64,000 nucleotides of DNA from Symbiodinium kawagutii (Eukaryota > Sar > Dinophyceae > Suessiales > Symbiodiniaceae), in assembly GCA_009767595.1 (NCBI GenBank), contig VSDK01021695.1, positions 249,241-313,240 on the forward strand. Direction: 5' to 3'. Made by a program: the position numbers and the translations under genes. Shown in pieces: positions 35,701-47,700 of the stretch (positions are counted from its first letter, which is position 1; every line of letters starts with the position of its first letter). Under the pieces are notes generated by a model. That model ran no database searches. It worked only from the letters and a program-made list of their open reading frames with translations, and was not told the DNA's origin.

Positions 35701-38700
35701 GATTCCCCCCCTGCTTTTGGCTTTCGAGGAAACCTGGGCTTCCTTTTCGGACTCGCGGGCGCAGCCTGTTCTGGATCTCCCTTTGGTGACGGAGCTGCAC
35801 TCTTCTTGACCTCTGTCTTCCTCGTGGCAAGGACATCTATCTCCTTCACGTAAGCCAAGGCCACAGCGGCCCATTGAGGCGGGCATAAGGGCCCGAATGG
35901 CCTTCCCAGAGCCACCATTGATTGCATCCTCTCTTGGAACACATTCTGTGGAGGATCTTCCATCAGAGGCAAGATGTAAGCTATGTTCCAGTTGCCATCC
36001 ATTGCGCTCTGCTCCAACGCTATCATGAGAAGTGTGATGTACTCCTTCACTGCATGATGATCGTCCTGTGATGCGGCGTCGAATGCATGTGCCAGAATCC
36101 ATTGAGTCATCCCCACATCTTTGTTTGCCTTGTACCCACCATGTCTCTCCAGATAAGCAGTCATGCTGCTCCCACTTGCACTGAGTTCCTCGGGTGTTCG
36201 AGGAGGCGGCTTTGCAGGATTCATCTTTCGAAATAGCTGATGCTGCACCTGCTGGAAGTAGTTGGAGTACGGCCCTTAGACGGCCGTGGTGTTTTAGGCT
36301 GTTTTCATCTGCTTCATGCAATTGATGCTACGTGAGGCATGTGGGGGTGGGGTGGGGTGGGGTGGGGCATGTTAACGTTCGCTTGCACTTGCCAGCGATG
36401 TTGATGCTACGTGGATGCTACGTGGATGCGACGTGGATGCTGCGTTGATGCTACGTGAGGCATGTGGGGGTGGGGTGGGGTGGGGTGGGGCATGTTAACG
36501 TTCGCTCGTACTTGCCTATGTGGATGCTACGTGGATGCGACGTGGATGCTGCGTTGATGGGGTGGGGTGGGGTGGGGTGGGGCATGTTAACGTTCGCTTG
36601 CGCTTGCCGCTTGCACTAAACCTTGGACCGATCGTGGAAAGCCTTGAAGACTTTCTTGCCAGGTCACATGGTTTTGAAAGTGAAAGACCGTGGACATTCC
36701 AGTTTGCATCCTTGTGTGACTCAGTATATCCACATGTGGTGCTGGCTAGCGAGTTTGGTCAACCCTGACCCGTACAGATTCTTAGAGGAGGTTGAGTCGC
36801 TGCTGTGAAGCAATACGCCGGCGAAAACATGCCTGGACAAGTAGTTGGGGTAAACCCACAAACCCTGAAAATGGTGATTTCGTGAGCACGAAACTGCGAA
36901 TTTGGTAATTCTGCCTGTAAACGGGGGCTTGAAAACACATAAGAGAGTGTGACCTTCAATTATAGGGGCCGAAACACATTTCCCATGACGAAAAGTTTGC
37001 ACATGTAAGAAAAAACGCACGGCCAACTGAGGGCCGTGCTCCTAAGTAGTTTGAAGTCCGTGCAGCCAGCTCGTTCTGCATACGCTCTCTTCGTGCAACG
37101 CCTTTTGTATTGAGCGAAAGGGCCCCCGAAGTGGAGGAACTTGCAAGATCCGACATTGGATCGCCGCCGGACATCTGCGATACAAGTTGGGTCAAAGCTG
37201 CACTCTGTTGCATCAGCACACTCATCATGGGGTCTGGCGAAGACAACAAACTGGAAGCTGCTGGGACGGCTGGCTGAGCCGCAGTGGTCACAGGGTCTGC
37301 AGGCAATTGCTTCGCTTTGGGAGGAGGCCCTATCAACTGACGGGCTGCTTTTGGTTGCATACCAAGAGCAAGTCCTGACGATAACGCTGGAATCTTGGCA
37401 ACCAATGGACCAGAGAGCTGACCTTCTACAGGACCTGCATAGCCATCGGCCGTAGCTGCATGACTGGCAGCCTTTTCTTGCTGGGCCACCATGAGCAACT
37501 GAACTTGAGCTGTAAGAGCCGCGACCTGTTCTGCTAGTCCTGCATTGGTAGTCCTGCCTCTCTTTGGGGGAGCTCTCTTTGCGGGGGTGGACTGCTTGGG
37601 TAACTCCTGCTCCTCTCGAGCAGAGTAAAAAGCCAAGCGCTCATGAGCAACCAAACCAATCCACTCCTGAACCTGATCAAAGACAGCCGTAATCTTGGGC
37701 AAGGCATTGGTATGCATCACTGAGTACGGCTGAATGTCTTCTGTAGAGTCCGTCACTGGATCATATTCACGCATCATGCCCAGTGCAGCATCATCCAAAT
37801 CAATGACCAGAAAGCTGCAATTTGTTGTCAGATCCGATACCTGTCCAATATCGAGAAGAGGAGCAACAAACTCTCGAGAAAGGAGGAGCAACAAACTCTC
37901 GAGAGGAGCAACAAACTCTCGAGAAGGCCCCAAAAGTTGCTCTTCCAAGATACTTCCATCTAACAGGGCATCCGAGGAAAGAGAATTGTCTGGAATCCCA
38001 AAAAGTGCTCCACCAGCTCTAGACAAAATCGGGATGGCATAGACCTGAGTTTCTTCGCCTGTCAAAGATACTTGGGCTGGGACCTTCCACACCACCAAGT
38101 TGGGGTCTCCTTCACTGCTGAACTTCAAAAGAGACTTGTCCATCTTTCCAATTTTGGGAGATCCAACGGAGCACCCACGCAAAAGATTGACAACTCAGCC
38201 AGTGTAGTGAAGCCTTCCCAAATACACCTCTTGTCGACGTCCAAGGCAACTTGAAAGCAACGAGTGGAGGTGAGACGTCTGGTCAGCTGTTGGTTCTGCG
38301 AATTCACAATCCAGTGCTTTCGATCCTCAAAGGCCGTTTCTTCCTGACGGGTGTAGCGGGTTTCTGTAGACAGAGCTATGCGACACCAAAAGCCTGAAGA
38401 ATACGCAGCCCAAGCTCGATGTTGTACCTCCTCAACTGTGCCCTCGATTTGATCCAGAGCAAGATCCAAGCAAGCCTGTGGCAAAGAGGGAGGACCGTCC
38501 TCAAGACCGTAGAATCGATCCCTGTGCCTAATCTCCTACAAGACACGTGGATTGAGAGGGGGACGAGCTTCTTCCACAAGCACCCAATCACCAAAAGCTC
38601 CTTCCACTTGCAAGGCCTCGAAATCCTCACAGATATCCTGAAGTTGTAACACCACTGAATCCAACCTCCGGTTCAACTCCTCGATTTGGACACGAAGGCC

Positions 38701-41700
38701 ACTACTCATACAAGTAGCCCTCCAGCCGCGACCTCCTCCTAAGAACCCCAGCAGATGGAGAAGCCTGAGTAGGAAAGGAGGAGCCCTGCCGAGTAGTAGC
38801 AGGTGGTGGACGGAGGAGGAAGTGGTAGTAAATGGCAAGTCCAAGTGCCAAGGTAGCAATGACCTCCAGGATGAAACCGAAGGAGAGGCCAAGAAGCAGG
38901 TAAGGAGCAACAGAGGAGCCACAGTGCAAGGGACAGGACCAAGACACAGAGAGGTCACGAGCAAGACCAACCGCAGAGACCAAACGATCAACCACGGACA
39001 TGTGCTTGAGCGGGAAAACGCAGCAGCACATCGTGAATAGGCACCAGTCATATCTTCTCAATAGTACTGTTCAATATTTTTTTGCACTAAACAAAAACAG
39101 CAAAACAACCCCGCCAACACACAACAATCATCTAGATACATAGATAGATGCATACCCATTTTGGTTTCACAGCTTATTCAGGCTGCCTATGCACAGCTTT
39201 GCCAGCTTGCTTAGATCCTGGAGTTGCCCTTCACCATGGCTTTACCACAGCTCAGCTGCAACATCACAGGTCGCATCACGTCGACGTCCTCCAAGTTCGG
39301 TCAAGGTGCCACGACGTTGGCTTTCAGTCGCCGTATGAACTCGGAGGTTTGGTTGTAGTCCTGGAGCGCTGCTACCAATGGATGGTTGGTGATGGATGGA
39401 TAGTAGATGATAGTGGCTTGTTTATGGTGGATAGTTGGTCATTCAGCTCATGCGATAATCCAAGAAGAGTCTAAAAAGGAACGCTCACACCAACCGAGCT
39501 GAGTTGCTACACCCCAACCATTCAAAAAATATCACAGAAAAAATGCCAATCAAACCAACCAGTGGTGATATGTACCTCACCATGGTTGCCTACTTCCATC
39601 CCCACTTCACCATTCCCCGGGTTCCCACCGAGTGAGCTGAGAAGGACATGAACTTCACTGTGGCTTTCACGTTCACCTGCGCCAAGAGAGCAAAGTGGTG
39701 CGGAACTTAGCGCTTGATGATAGCTGTGATGATGGTGTATGATGGTCAATAGTGGTTGATCATTATGATGGTTGGTGAGGTTTAACAATGGTTACTGATA
39801 CAGAAGTGAAAGTGATGGTTGATTATGATGGTTAAATCAAACAATGCTTAAATTTGTCATGGTTAATGATATGAATCATAGTTATAATTATGGTTTATAC
39901 AATGGTGAATGATGGTTGATGGTTATGTATCATATAATCATCATGAATCATGGTTGGTCATATCATGATGGTGGTTCATGATGGTTGATACGGCTCACAC
40001 TAATTTGGTGGATGATGTCTCGCCATGAATCTGACTAAGTGATCAAGAATGCTCATGATCAGCATTGGTTATTGGTCAGTGGCTGCTTTCTGCGGTGCGG
40101 CATTTAATCCCCAGCGAGACGGTACGAGTGGTTAGATTCAATCGTAGCATTAGCACTGAATATTGGTTTAGTGACTGCTCATCATGGTTGGGCGTGGATC
40201 ATGCTCAATGATGGCGGCTTGAAACACAACTTGTTGTGAACATCAACGGTGGTCAATCAGCTGATATGGTTGATGATTGATAATCATGGCAAATGGTTCC
40301 AGGCACCAGTCCAGCAGAACTATTCTACAATGCTTCATGATGCTGGGTCAAGGCTGGAATGTCATCATTGGTACTGTAGGGAGCTTTTGTGTGAAGGGTC
40401 GCAATGATAGGCACACGGCGGTGGTGTCTTAGTCTTTAGATGTCGAAGCTAGTTCGATCCGTAATTGCTGGTGTATTTGTTATGTCAATGTGATCATTTT
40501 GACTGATCATTTTATACATAGTTGTAACTTCACAATATAGTTGTATCTATGCAATATGAATATTATACCGATATAGTTACATGTCTTTCTTCTCGTGGAC
40601 TTTGAAGTATACAATTAGCCATCCACTTGCAAAAAGTGTTACCAGAGTAACCTGCTGCTGGATGCTGGATTCAGTTTTGCTGTCTACTATTAGTATCTAT
40701 CATCACTATCGTTTATATCTTTAGCTGATCCAATAGACAGTTTTGAAATTATACTTTCTATAGTTGGGGAATCTCAAAAGTATCTATTATTGACCACTTA
40801 TGCTAGTTATCCACGCATTTGGGGGTACCCTCATGACTTGAGCACCCCCCATATGTCTCCCACATCATTGCTGGTATGTCTCACAGCTGAGACTCGAGAT
40901 TCTCCCAGCCGCGCTCCGCCACACCTTTCGACCATCGTTCAGCGTCACACTTTCCTCAGCTGTGAACAGCTGTCCAATAGCTGGGGCCTCTGGGGGTAGT
41001 TGCTTTTCTTGTTCTTGCGAGGGATATCTGAAATCTAGAAACCAATTAATGGCTGCCAAGATGATATGGTGGTTTCTCAAAATAGCGGAACCCCCGAATC
41101 ATCGAATATCAATTATATATCGCAGTAAGCCAAGCAGTTTTTGGGCTCTCTAATTTAAGGAAGACCCATATTGACAACTCAACAATTGTTGTCAAGGATT
41201 GTGGTCAATGCTGGTGAGTGAATATTGACGCAATGGCGCAACAAAAACCGCAATACAGTTTCCTGCAGAGTGGTACCCCCTGGTTATAAGTTTATGAACC
41301 ATTTGGAATAACTAGAGTTATACCTTCCAAAACTGGTAGCTCACCCCTAGTTATAACTTGACCTAGCTATCGCCAGGGGGTACCACTTTCTGTATCCTTT
41401 CTCGCACAACCCTGTGCACGCGCCAAAGGTGATGACGATACTCTGCGTTGGTATAATCACAACTGTTCCGCCACATAGGTTAGAAGCATAGACACTCTGC
41501 CATCGATTTCTGTCACTCCACCACCGAGGTTAGTTCCATGATCGGTGGTCATCAGCGCTCATTGCATTCCTCCTCATCATCCTCCTCCTCATCATCCTCC
41601 CCATCCTCCTCCTCACCCTCCTCCTCATCCCTTGCTTTCCCCTCCTGCAACAGCGCACAGCTTCACTTTTCAGGGCGCGCTCTTTGTCGCCGAGCTGCTG

Positions 41701-44700
41701 GGTCGCCCTTCAACTCGTGGGCCAATGTGCCGTTCACCGAGTACCCCGTGACGATGATGCCATTCCTGGGCAGCGCAACGCAGGGCGGCAACCGACCAGG
41801 GAACCTTGAGTAAAAATATATTATATTCATATATATATATAAATATATAAATATATGCTGTTTTTATTCGGATTTTAATTTTGTTTATCATGCTCACTAC
41901 CAGAATGGCTGATATAAATTTGACAATCATCAAAGACCATATGTGACCAATACCCCTTCAGCATCCTTCACCATTGATGGCATTCATGGTGCATAACGTT
42001 TCATTATGAATAGATTTGTAAATTGATGGCCGTGATGGTTTGCTAAAGTCATATCATTTGTTTGCTATATTCAGCCAGTCAATGGTTCATTGATGATTAA
42101 CAAATGTTAACAGCTGCTAGATTCATGATACAGAAACACTGCTTCGTATGGTCACAAATAAAATGCCTACTGATGACTTTTGCTAGATTCACGATCTATT
42201 CTTAAGATGCAAAACAAATAATGCAAATTAAATGACCACAAATGGTGGACAACGTGTGCAAAAGGCGTTGTCAACGCGCCAGCTGCCAGCGGTGCCTCTT
42301 CTCCGGTGCCCAGGCTTCGAAAAGTTCGCGCGAAGCACCGCTCTGCAGCATGCCTGGTACCGCGCAGCGTTGGCCAAGGAGCAGCGCGGTACGGCAACCA
42401 GGGAACCAACTGAGGAGCTAGAACCAACGAACGCCAGGAGGCTGAGCCTGAGGTGATTGATTCATGTTGGTTCATTGGTAAGGTGATGAGTTCATGATTG
42501 GTGACCAACCAGCCTGTTGGCTTCCGAAGTATCAAGTGGAAGTTATTGGTCCATTGATTGATTCAACGCCATTCACAACTGGCTACTGGCTATCTGGCTG
42601 ACTCTCCTAGCAATTTGGCGCGGCTACCGTTTCATCAAATGGATCTTTCAATGAAACATACTGAATGATGAGTTATATATCTCTACCATTCATCCCAAAA
42701 TCACCACTGTTGTTTCAACATGATGTATCCTCAAATCATCCTGCGCTGTTGTAGTCATTTTAGATCTAACGATTATCAAAATATGGTAACCATGGTTGCT
42801 TGCTTCTATTGATAAAAGGTTGACCATGATATTAAGATAGTCATGAGGCATAAGTCCTCAAATATGATTGCTTCTGTTGACCATGGGCCATTTATCATTA
42901 CAGTAACCATTGACGAATCGCTGAACCCTCGTCGCCTCCAGCGTGAAGCCACGGCGTTCCACCGCCATGTTTAAAGCGTAAAGTGCAATCGTCTATCTCT
43001 GCATAATATCGTATAGATTCACAATTCTGCTAGAGTGCGTTTATGTATTATACGTATACTACACTATACTACCGTATACTGTAAATCAAATCATATACTA
43101 TCATCTACAAGGTGGGCCCCCTGGTTATAAGTTGATTAATAATAAGTCATTTAACTATAGTTATATCTACCATGACTGGTAGTTACCCGAGTTATAAGCC
43201 AACTTAGCTAACTGAGGGGGCCCACCTTGTAGTTGCTTAGGCGTACCCCTAAATCATCCATTAATAGTCATTTATAGCAATAAACCAACATATCATCTAC
43301 GCGTCGAATGAACCAGCACCAGCATGGGTAATTCTCAAATGACCATCCCACATGCGTCTCCCAAGTGTTGGGCCTGGAGCAGCGAGCACCACACAGGCAC
43401 CGATTTCCGCCTCCAACTGGGCGAAGGTGTGCCTGTTCCACAGGAAGTTCCATGGAAAACGTTGGGATTTCGTAGGGATTGTATGATAGTTTCTCAAAAT
43501 TGGGAACCCCAAAAGATGGTTGGTTTATTCCTAAAAATGATTATTCATGGATGATTTGGGGGGTCCCCTATTTTGAGAAACACCCGTAGAGGGGTTGTAG
43601 CTATTGACAATGGTAAACAATAGGGGAGACTCACCAACAATAATGGATTAAACCCGCATGCGGCGTTCTCAAGCCAGTTTGGGAACCCCGAAAGTTCTGA
43701 TTGGTTTATTACAATCAATGATTATTGAACTGGATGATTGGGGTGTACCCCTATCTTGAGAAACGGCCATATTGGAATGTTTATGTTAATGATCACTTCT
43801 ATGCCAGTGTGCTTGAATGGGTAACTAATGGTCAATTGATGGTAAATTACTATTGATGATAGTGGATGGTAGTTACATGTAGTTATGGTCAGCTAGCGTT
43901 AAAGCCAAAGCGGGAAGCCAATATGGTGAGTTTAATTTCAGTGCCAAAAGTGACTGATTAATCAACATGTACAGCAAAAACAGGTAACTGTATCTGATAG
44001 GTCCATGTTAAAATCCACTGAGCATGTGTCTCGAACAAAGCCCAACAAACACTGACAACAAGCATGCGATTTGGTGAGATCCGAAAACTTTGGTAGGTGA
44101 CCTGTACTGGGAACTCCACAACTCTTCACTTCAGGTGTAATTTGATCTGTGTTCCACGCACCCAACGAGGCCATACAGGCGGACAGCTGTCACCTGGCCT
44201 GTCGGGCATGTTCTGAATGTATTTCAAGATCCATGGGTTGTTACACCGATTGGCCTGGCGCCGCGCGGGGGTGCTGAGTGGTCAGAGTCAACATCATTTG
44301 CTGTGGCTGAAACAGTGGCTGACAGGAGCTGATTCAGATATAATGTCGATGTGATAATGCTCATTTTACAAGTTTGCAGGATATGCATTTCTACGTTTAT
44401 GAGTTTATGGCATACATGTATATGTAAATATATATGACACAGTAGTCATGTATAAAATGATGAAAGCAAAGAAGGGCTTCAACCTGCCGGTGAGATGGCG
44501 CGAGCTCCATGATGCAAGCATAGGGGAGGAGAGATCAACCGCATGTTGAAAAGCAATCGCAATGGGGAACCTCATGCAGGTAAACAGAAACGGAATCCGT
44601 TCGCAACTATCGCAACTAAACCCTTAGCTGCATCTCACATAATGACCAAACATGAAACATACGCGGACTAAATCTCAACTGCAAATGCTGAGATCCAAGT

Positions 44701-47700
44701 ACAAGTCAGAATCATGCGCAAATTGAGTAACATGTGCAAGAAATAGGTGCAGGATGGTGCAGGTTCACCTTGCCAGGGGACCCGACCGAGCAGAATAACT
44801 TTAACTGAAGTTCAGTATAGAACCCATGTCATGAATGGTTGGGTTGGGGTTGGGGGTTCCTCCTTTGCTAGCCCCAAAGTGTTCTTAGAGATACCATAAA
44901 GTAAAACATGTACTTGCATACATGCACCTGCACATAGGTATCAATATATTGTTTTTGCTGTAGTCCCGCGACTTTCAGACCACAAGCCTGGGGAAATTGT
45001 CGACACAGCCGAGCCGGGGCACCTGCTCTTGGACTGAAACACTGCACATGTTGGTGTAAGTCCTTGGGAACGCCGGACAGGGCGGACAACATGTGCACCA
45101 GTACCAATGATCATCGATGGTCATAGCACACCATCACCATATCAAGAATCCAGAAAACATGTGCCAATTACGGGCATTTTGGGTGGGAAGCAATATGCGG
45201 TTTTGGGGGGAGACACAATGCATGTGGCGCATTGTGGAGGTCGTGATCCAAGAGATTTGTGTCGAGACCTAACCAGGGCTGATCATTACCAGGGCCTGAA
45301 TCAAGATGCAGCACCACAAGAGAAGAAACACATGAACCTGGAGTGAAACCACCCCGATAGAGGTCGGGCGTAGTGTGTTGGCGGCGGATTTACTCCTTAC
45401 ACAAACTGCAGCTGAATGTGACCGTTCCATTAGATATAAAGCCCTGCTCTTATCAAATCTGATCCACATGAAGCGCAGGCCGTTTTCCTGAGGAAACCCG
45501 TGCTTCTTCTGGGTTGAGTAGACCATGTAACCAGTTTATTGGCCGTCATCAACTTCTCCTCCCGCAACCCTCTGGTGTATCCCGATGACGGTTGGATGTT
45601 ATCTACTATGAAGCAGCTTGTGAATGCTAATGAGCCATTGTCAATAGTTCCAGCTTGCAGTATTATGATGCTTAATTTGCTTATTTCAACTTACAGTATC
45701 ATTGCTTGATGGCCATTGTTACCACTATTAAGACCTGATCAACTCGCTTGTCATCCCATCATCGTGCTATGAGGATCGCTTGATGTTTACCACTTCGATC
45801 CCTTGCCATCTCCCAGCTCTGATCGCAGGCGACTCAAAGATCCGAAGGCATTTCGTTGCCTGAGCCATGCCCAAGTCGTTGGTTGTCTGGCTGCTTAGTG
45901 GGCTGCTCAGTTGACCGCGTGATTTGTCGACTGTGTGGTGTACCTTTTGCCGAAGGTGATAGAGATACTTAGTTGAGATAATATTGGCAATGATGGTTGT
46001 TGGTTGTTAAGAATGGTCCATCAAACGGCAACCGTTGTTAAGAAAGGTGAGTGGTGGCTCGTGGTGATTGATGGTTGCTTGGATTACGGTTGATAGTATT
46101 GCAATAGTGTTGAGCAATACTCATTAGTACGCTCATACACGTGAATACTCAGCTGGTTGACACTTGAGACTCAGGATCAAGTAGGTAATGATGATTGATG
46201 ATGCTTAGTACTGGTCACCAGTGCGATCATGACCGTGTCCGTTCAGTGTTTGATTAGTCATAAATCATGGCAGCCAACATTGGGATGATTGAAACACTGG
46301 CAGCTGCTGGAGATACAGCTGCAACCACAATGTGTAGATTTTGCTACACTTTTTTGAGGGCCATGGGTTGTGAATTTCTCCCAGCTTCATCGTTCCGATA
46401 CCTATAAAAACATGATAAAACATGATAAAACATGATAAAACCAGGAAATCATTGAAATGAATTAGTAAAACACCATGATAAAACTATAGCAAACCATTGA
46501 AATGATCCAAACACAACGATGCTCAGGTTCATTACCCAAAGTATTAGACCATCCCCAGGGTCACAACCGCAGCTGGGGTGAACCACCTGACAACCATCAT
46601 CTTTCCAAGCTGCCAAGACCAACCACCACGTAGCGGTCGCTGCAGCTGTGAAGGAGTCCCCAGTTTTGATGGCAGATCAGCTATGGGCTATGCTAAAACT
46701 GAGGCTGGTTGGTTACTGATACACCATCATTCGCATCCATATGGCAGTGGGTCAAAACCCTGTACCCCTGGTTCCCCATTATCCCCCATGGAATTGGTTG
46801 GTTAACTGCTTGACCCACAGCCATACCGAAGTTGAACACAGCCACCGGCTCGCAACCTGATCCCCGCGTCCCTGCTGACTCGTCGCCATGGGAGAGTTGT
46901 AGAAGATGGGAATTTCGTGCAGGTCCGAGTTGCGTTCCTCAGGCTGACATGTGCCGATGAGTCGCGGCTTGCTAGGCCTTGGGATCAGATTGACCAATGT
47001 GTTCGTATGCAACAGGTAGTATACAAGAAATACATATATCTACATGTATATATTGTATATTAATGAACTTGCAAAAGTACATATTTTTAAATACATATAT
47101 ATATATATAATATATTCTATAATATACTATATTATTGATATCATATTGCACAATATAATGATCCCATATATGATATATATAAATGAATCAATGTTATTTT
47201 GATGTCATATTATCTTATGTATATACCAGCCATGTTCATATCAGATTATGATCCCCAAACGTAAATAACGTTTCCTGAACAAAAAAAGTATCATGTGGCA
47301 TCAAACCCCATCAAGGTATGATTGTTTGTTGAAGTGAAAGGATGCTTGCGTACCACCAAAAAACACGAACAACTATAACTACAACATCAGAATCATGATC
47401 TTCCATAAACTGCGTTAACCGAGATGGTTTCCTCAAATCAATCCATGTTTTTTGATAATCATGCTTGATGGCAACCAAATGGTGGTGTCAATTGAAGATT
47501 TGGTTGCGCTTGTCAAATCATGGACGCGACATGACTCTTTGCAGGACAAGAGCAAAGGTGGAAAACGTCTGCAACCGATCACAAGCAAGTTCTGTCCGCT
47601 GTTCACCTGCTATCACCAGTTGGTGAGGTGGGAATTTCCATCAAACAGGTCACGCCGTCAGGGGGTCAGGTACTGCTCCGGGGTCCAGACCCAATAGTCT

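Larger units (their letters stand above)
30293..39046 (-). mobile_element. YR retrotransposon with split direct repeats (DIRS/Ngaro/PAT class), degenerate
   Basis: Element of about 8.75 kb lying in CPSF73 intron 26 in the same orientation as the gene. Reading minus: A1 repeat, Gag, pol with reverse transcriptase, RNase H half 1, methyltransferase-like domain, RNase H half 2, tyrosine recombinase, then B1, A2, B2. The A1...B1-A2-B2 arrangement is the split direct repeat structure established for Ngaro and PAT elements, which integrate through a tyrosine recombinase and leave no target duplication; I see none here. Gag is interrupted by a 780 bp insertion and at least four frameshifts separate the domains, so this copy is inactive. 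Only one copy is in the window. Confidence 0.85.

Noticed and set aside
34516..36321. The full 601-codon frame as one protein
   Set aside because: Its first 210 codons overlap the Gag C-terminus in another frame and show no RT or capsid motif; only the part after about 35690 looks like pol.
36264..37043. The insertion in gag as a spliced intron (introner)
   Set aside because: Exact restoration of gag needs removal of the element plus one target copy, but no cut with GT/GC/GA and AG ends gives that; the nearest GA...AG pair breaks the frame. A transposon insertion fits better.
41538..41813. Plus-strand ORF with poly-Ser/poly-Pro
   Set aside because: Translation of the (TCC/TCA)n repeat and the antisense of CPSF73 exon 23.
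42930..42975. GC-rich piece (minus MAVERRGFTLEATRV) between exons 21 and 22
   Set aside because: Exons 21 and 22 already join in phase to give LAAPGMLQSG, so an exon here would break the protein.
45269..45526. Minus-strand ORF (GLRFMWIRFDKSRALYLMER) as a CPSF73 exon
   Set aside because: Does not align with the segment expected between exons 18 and 20; the 22 nt exon at 45041 fits phase and family instead.
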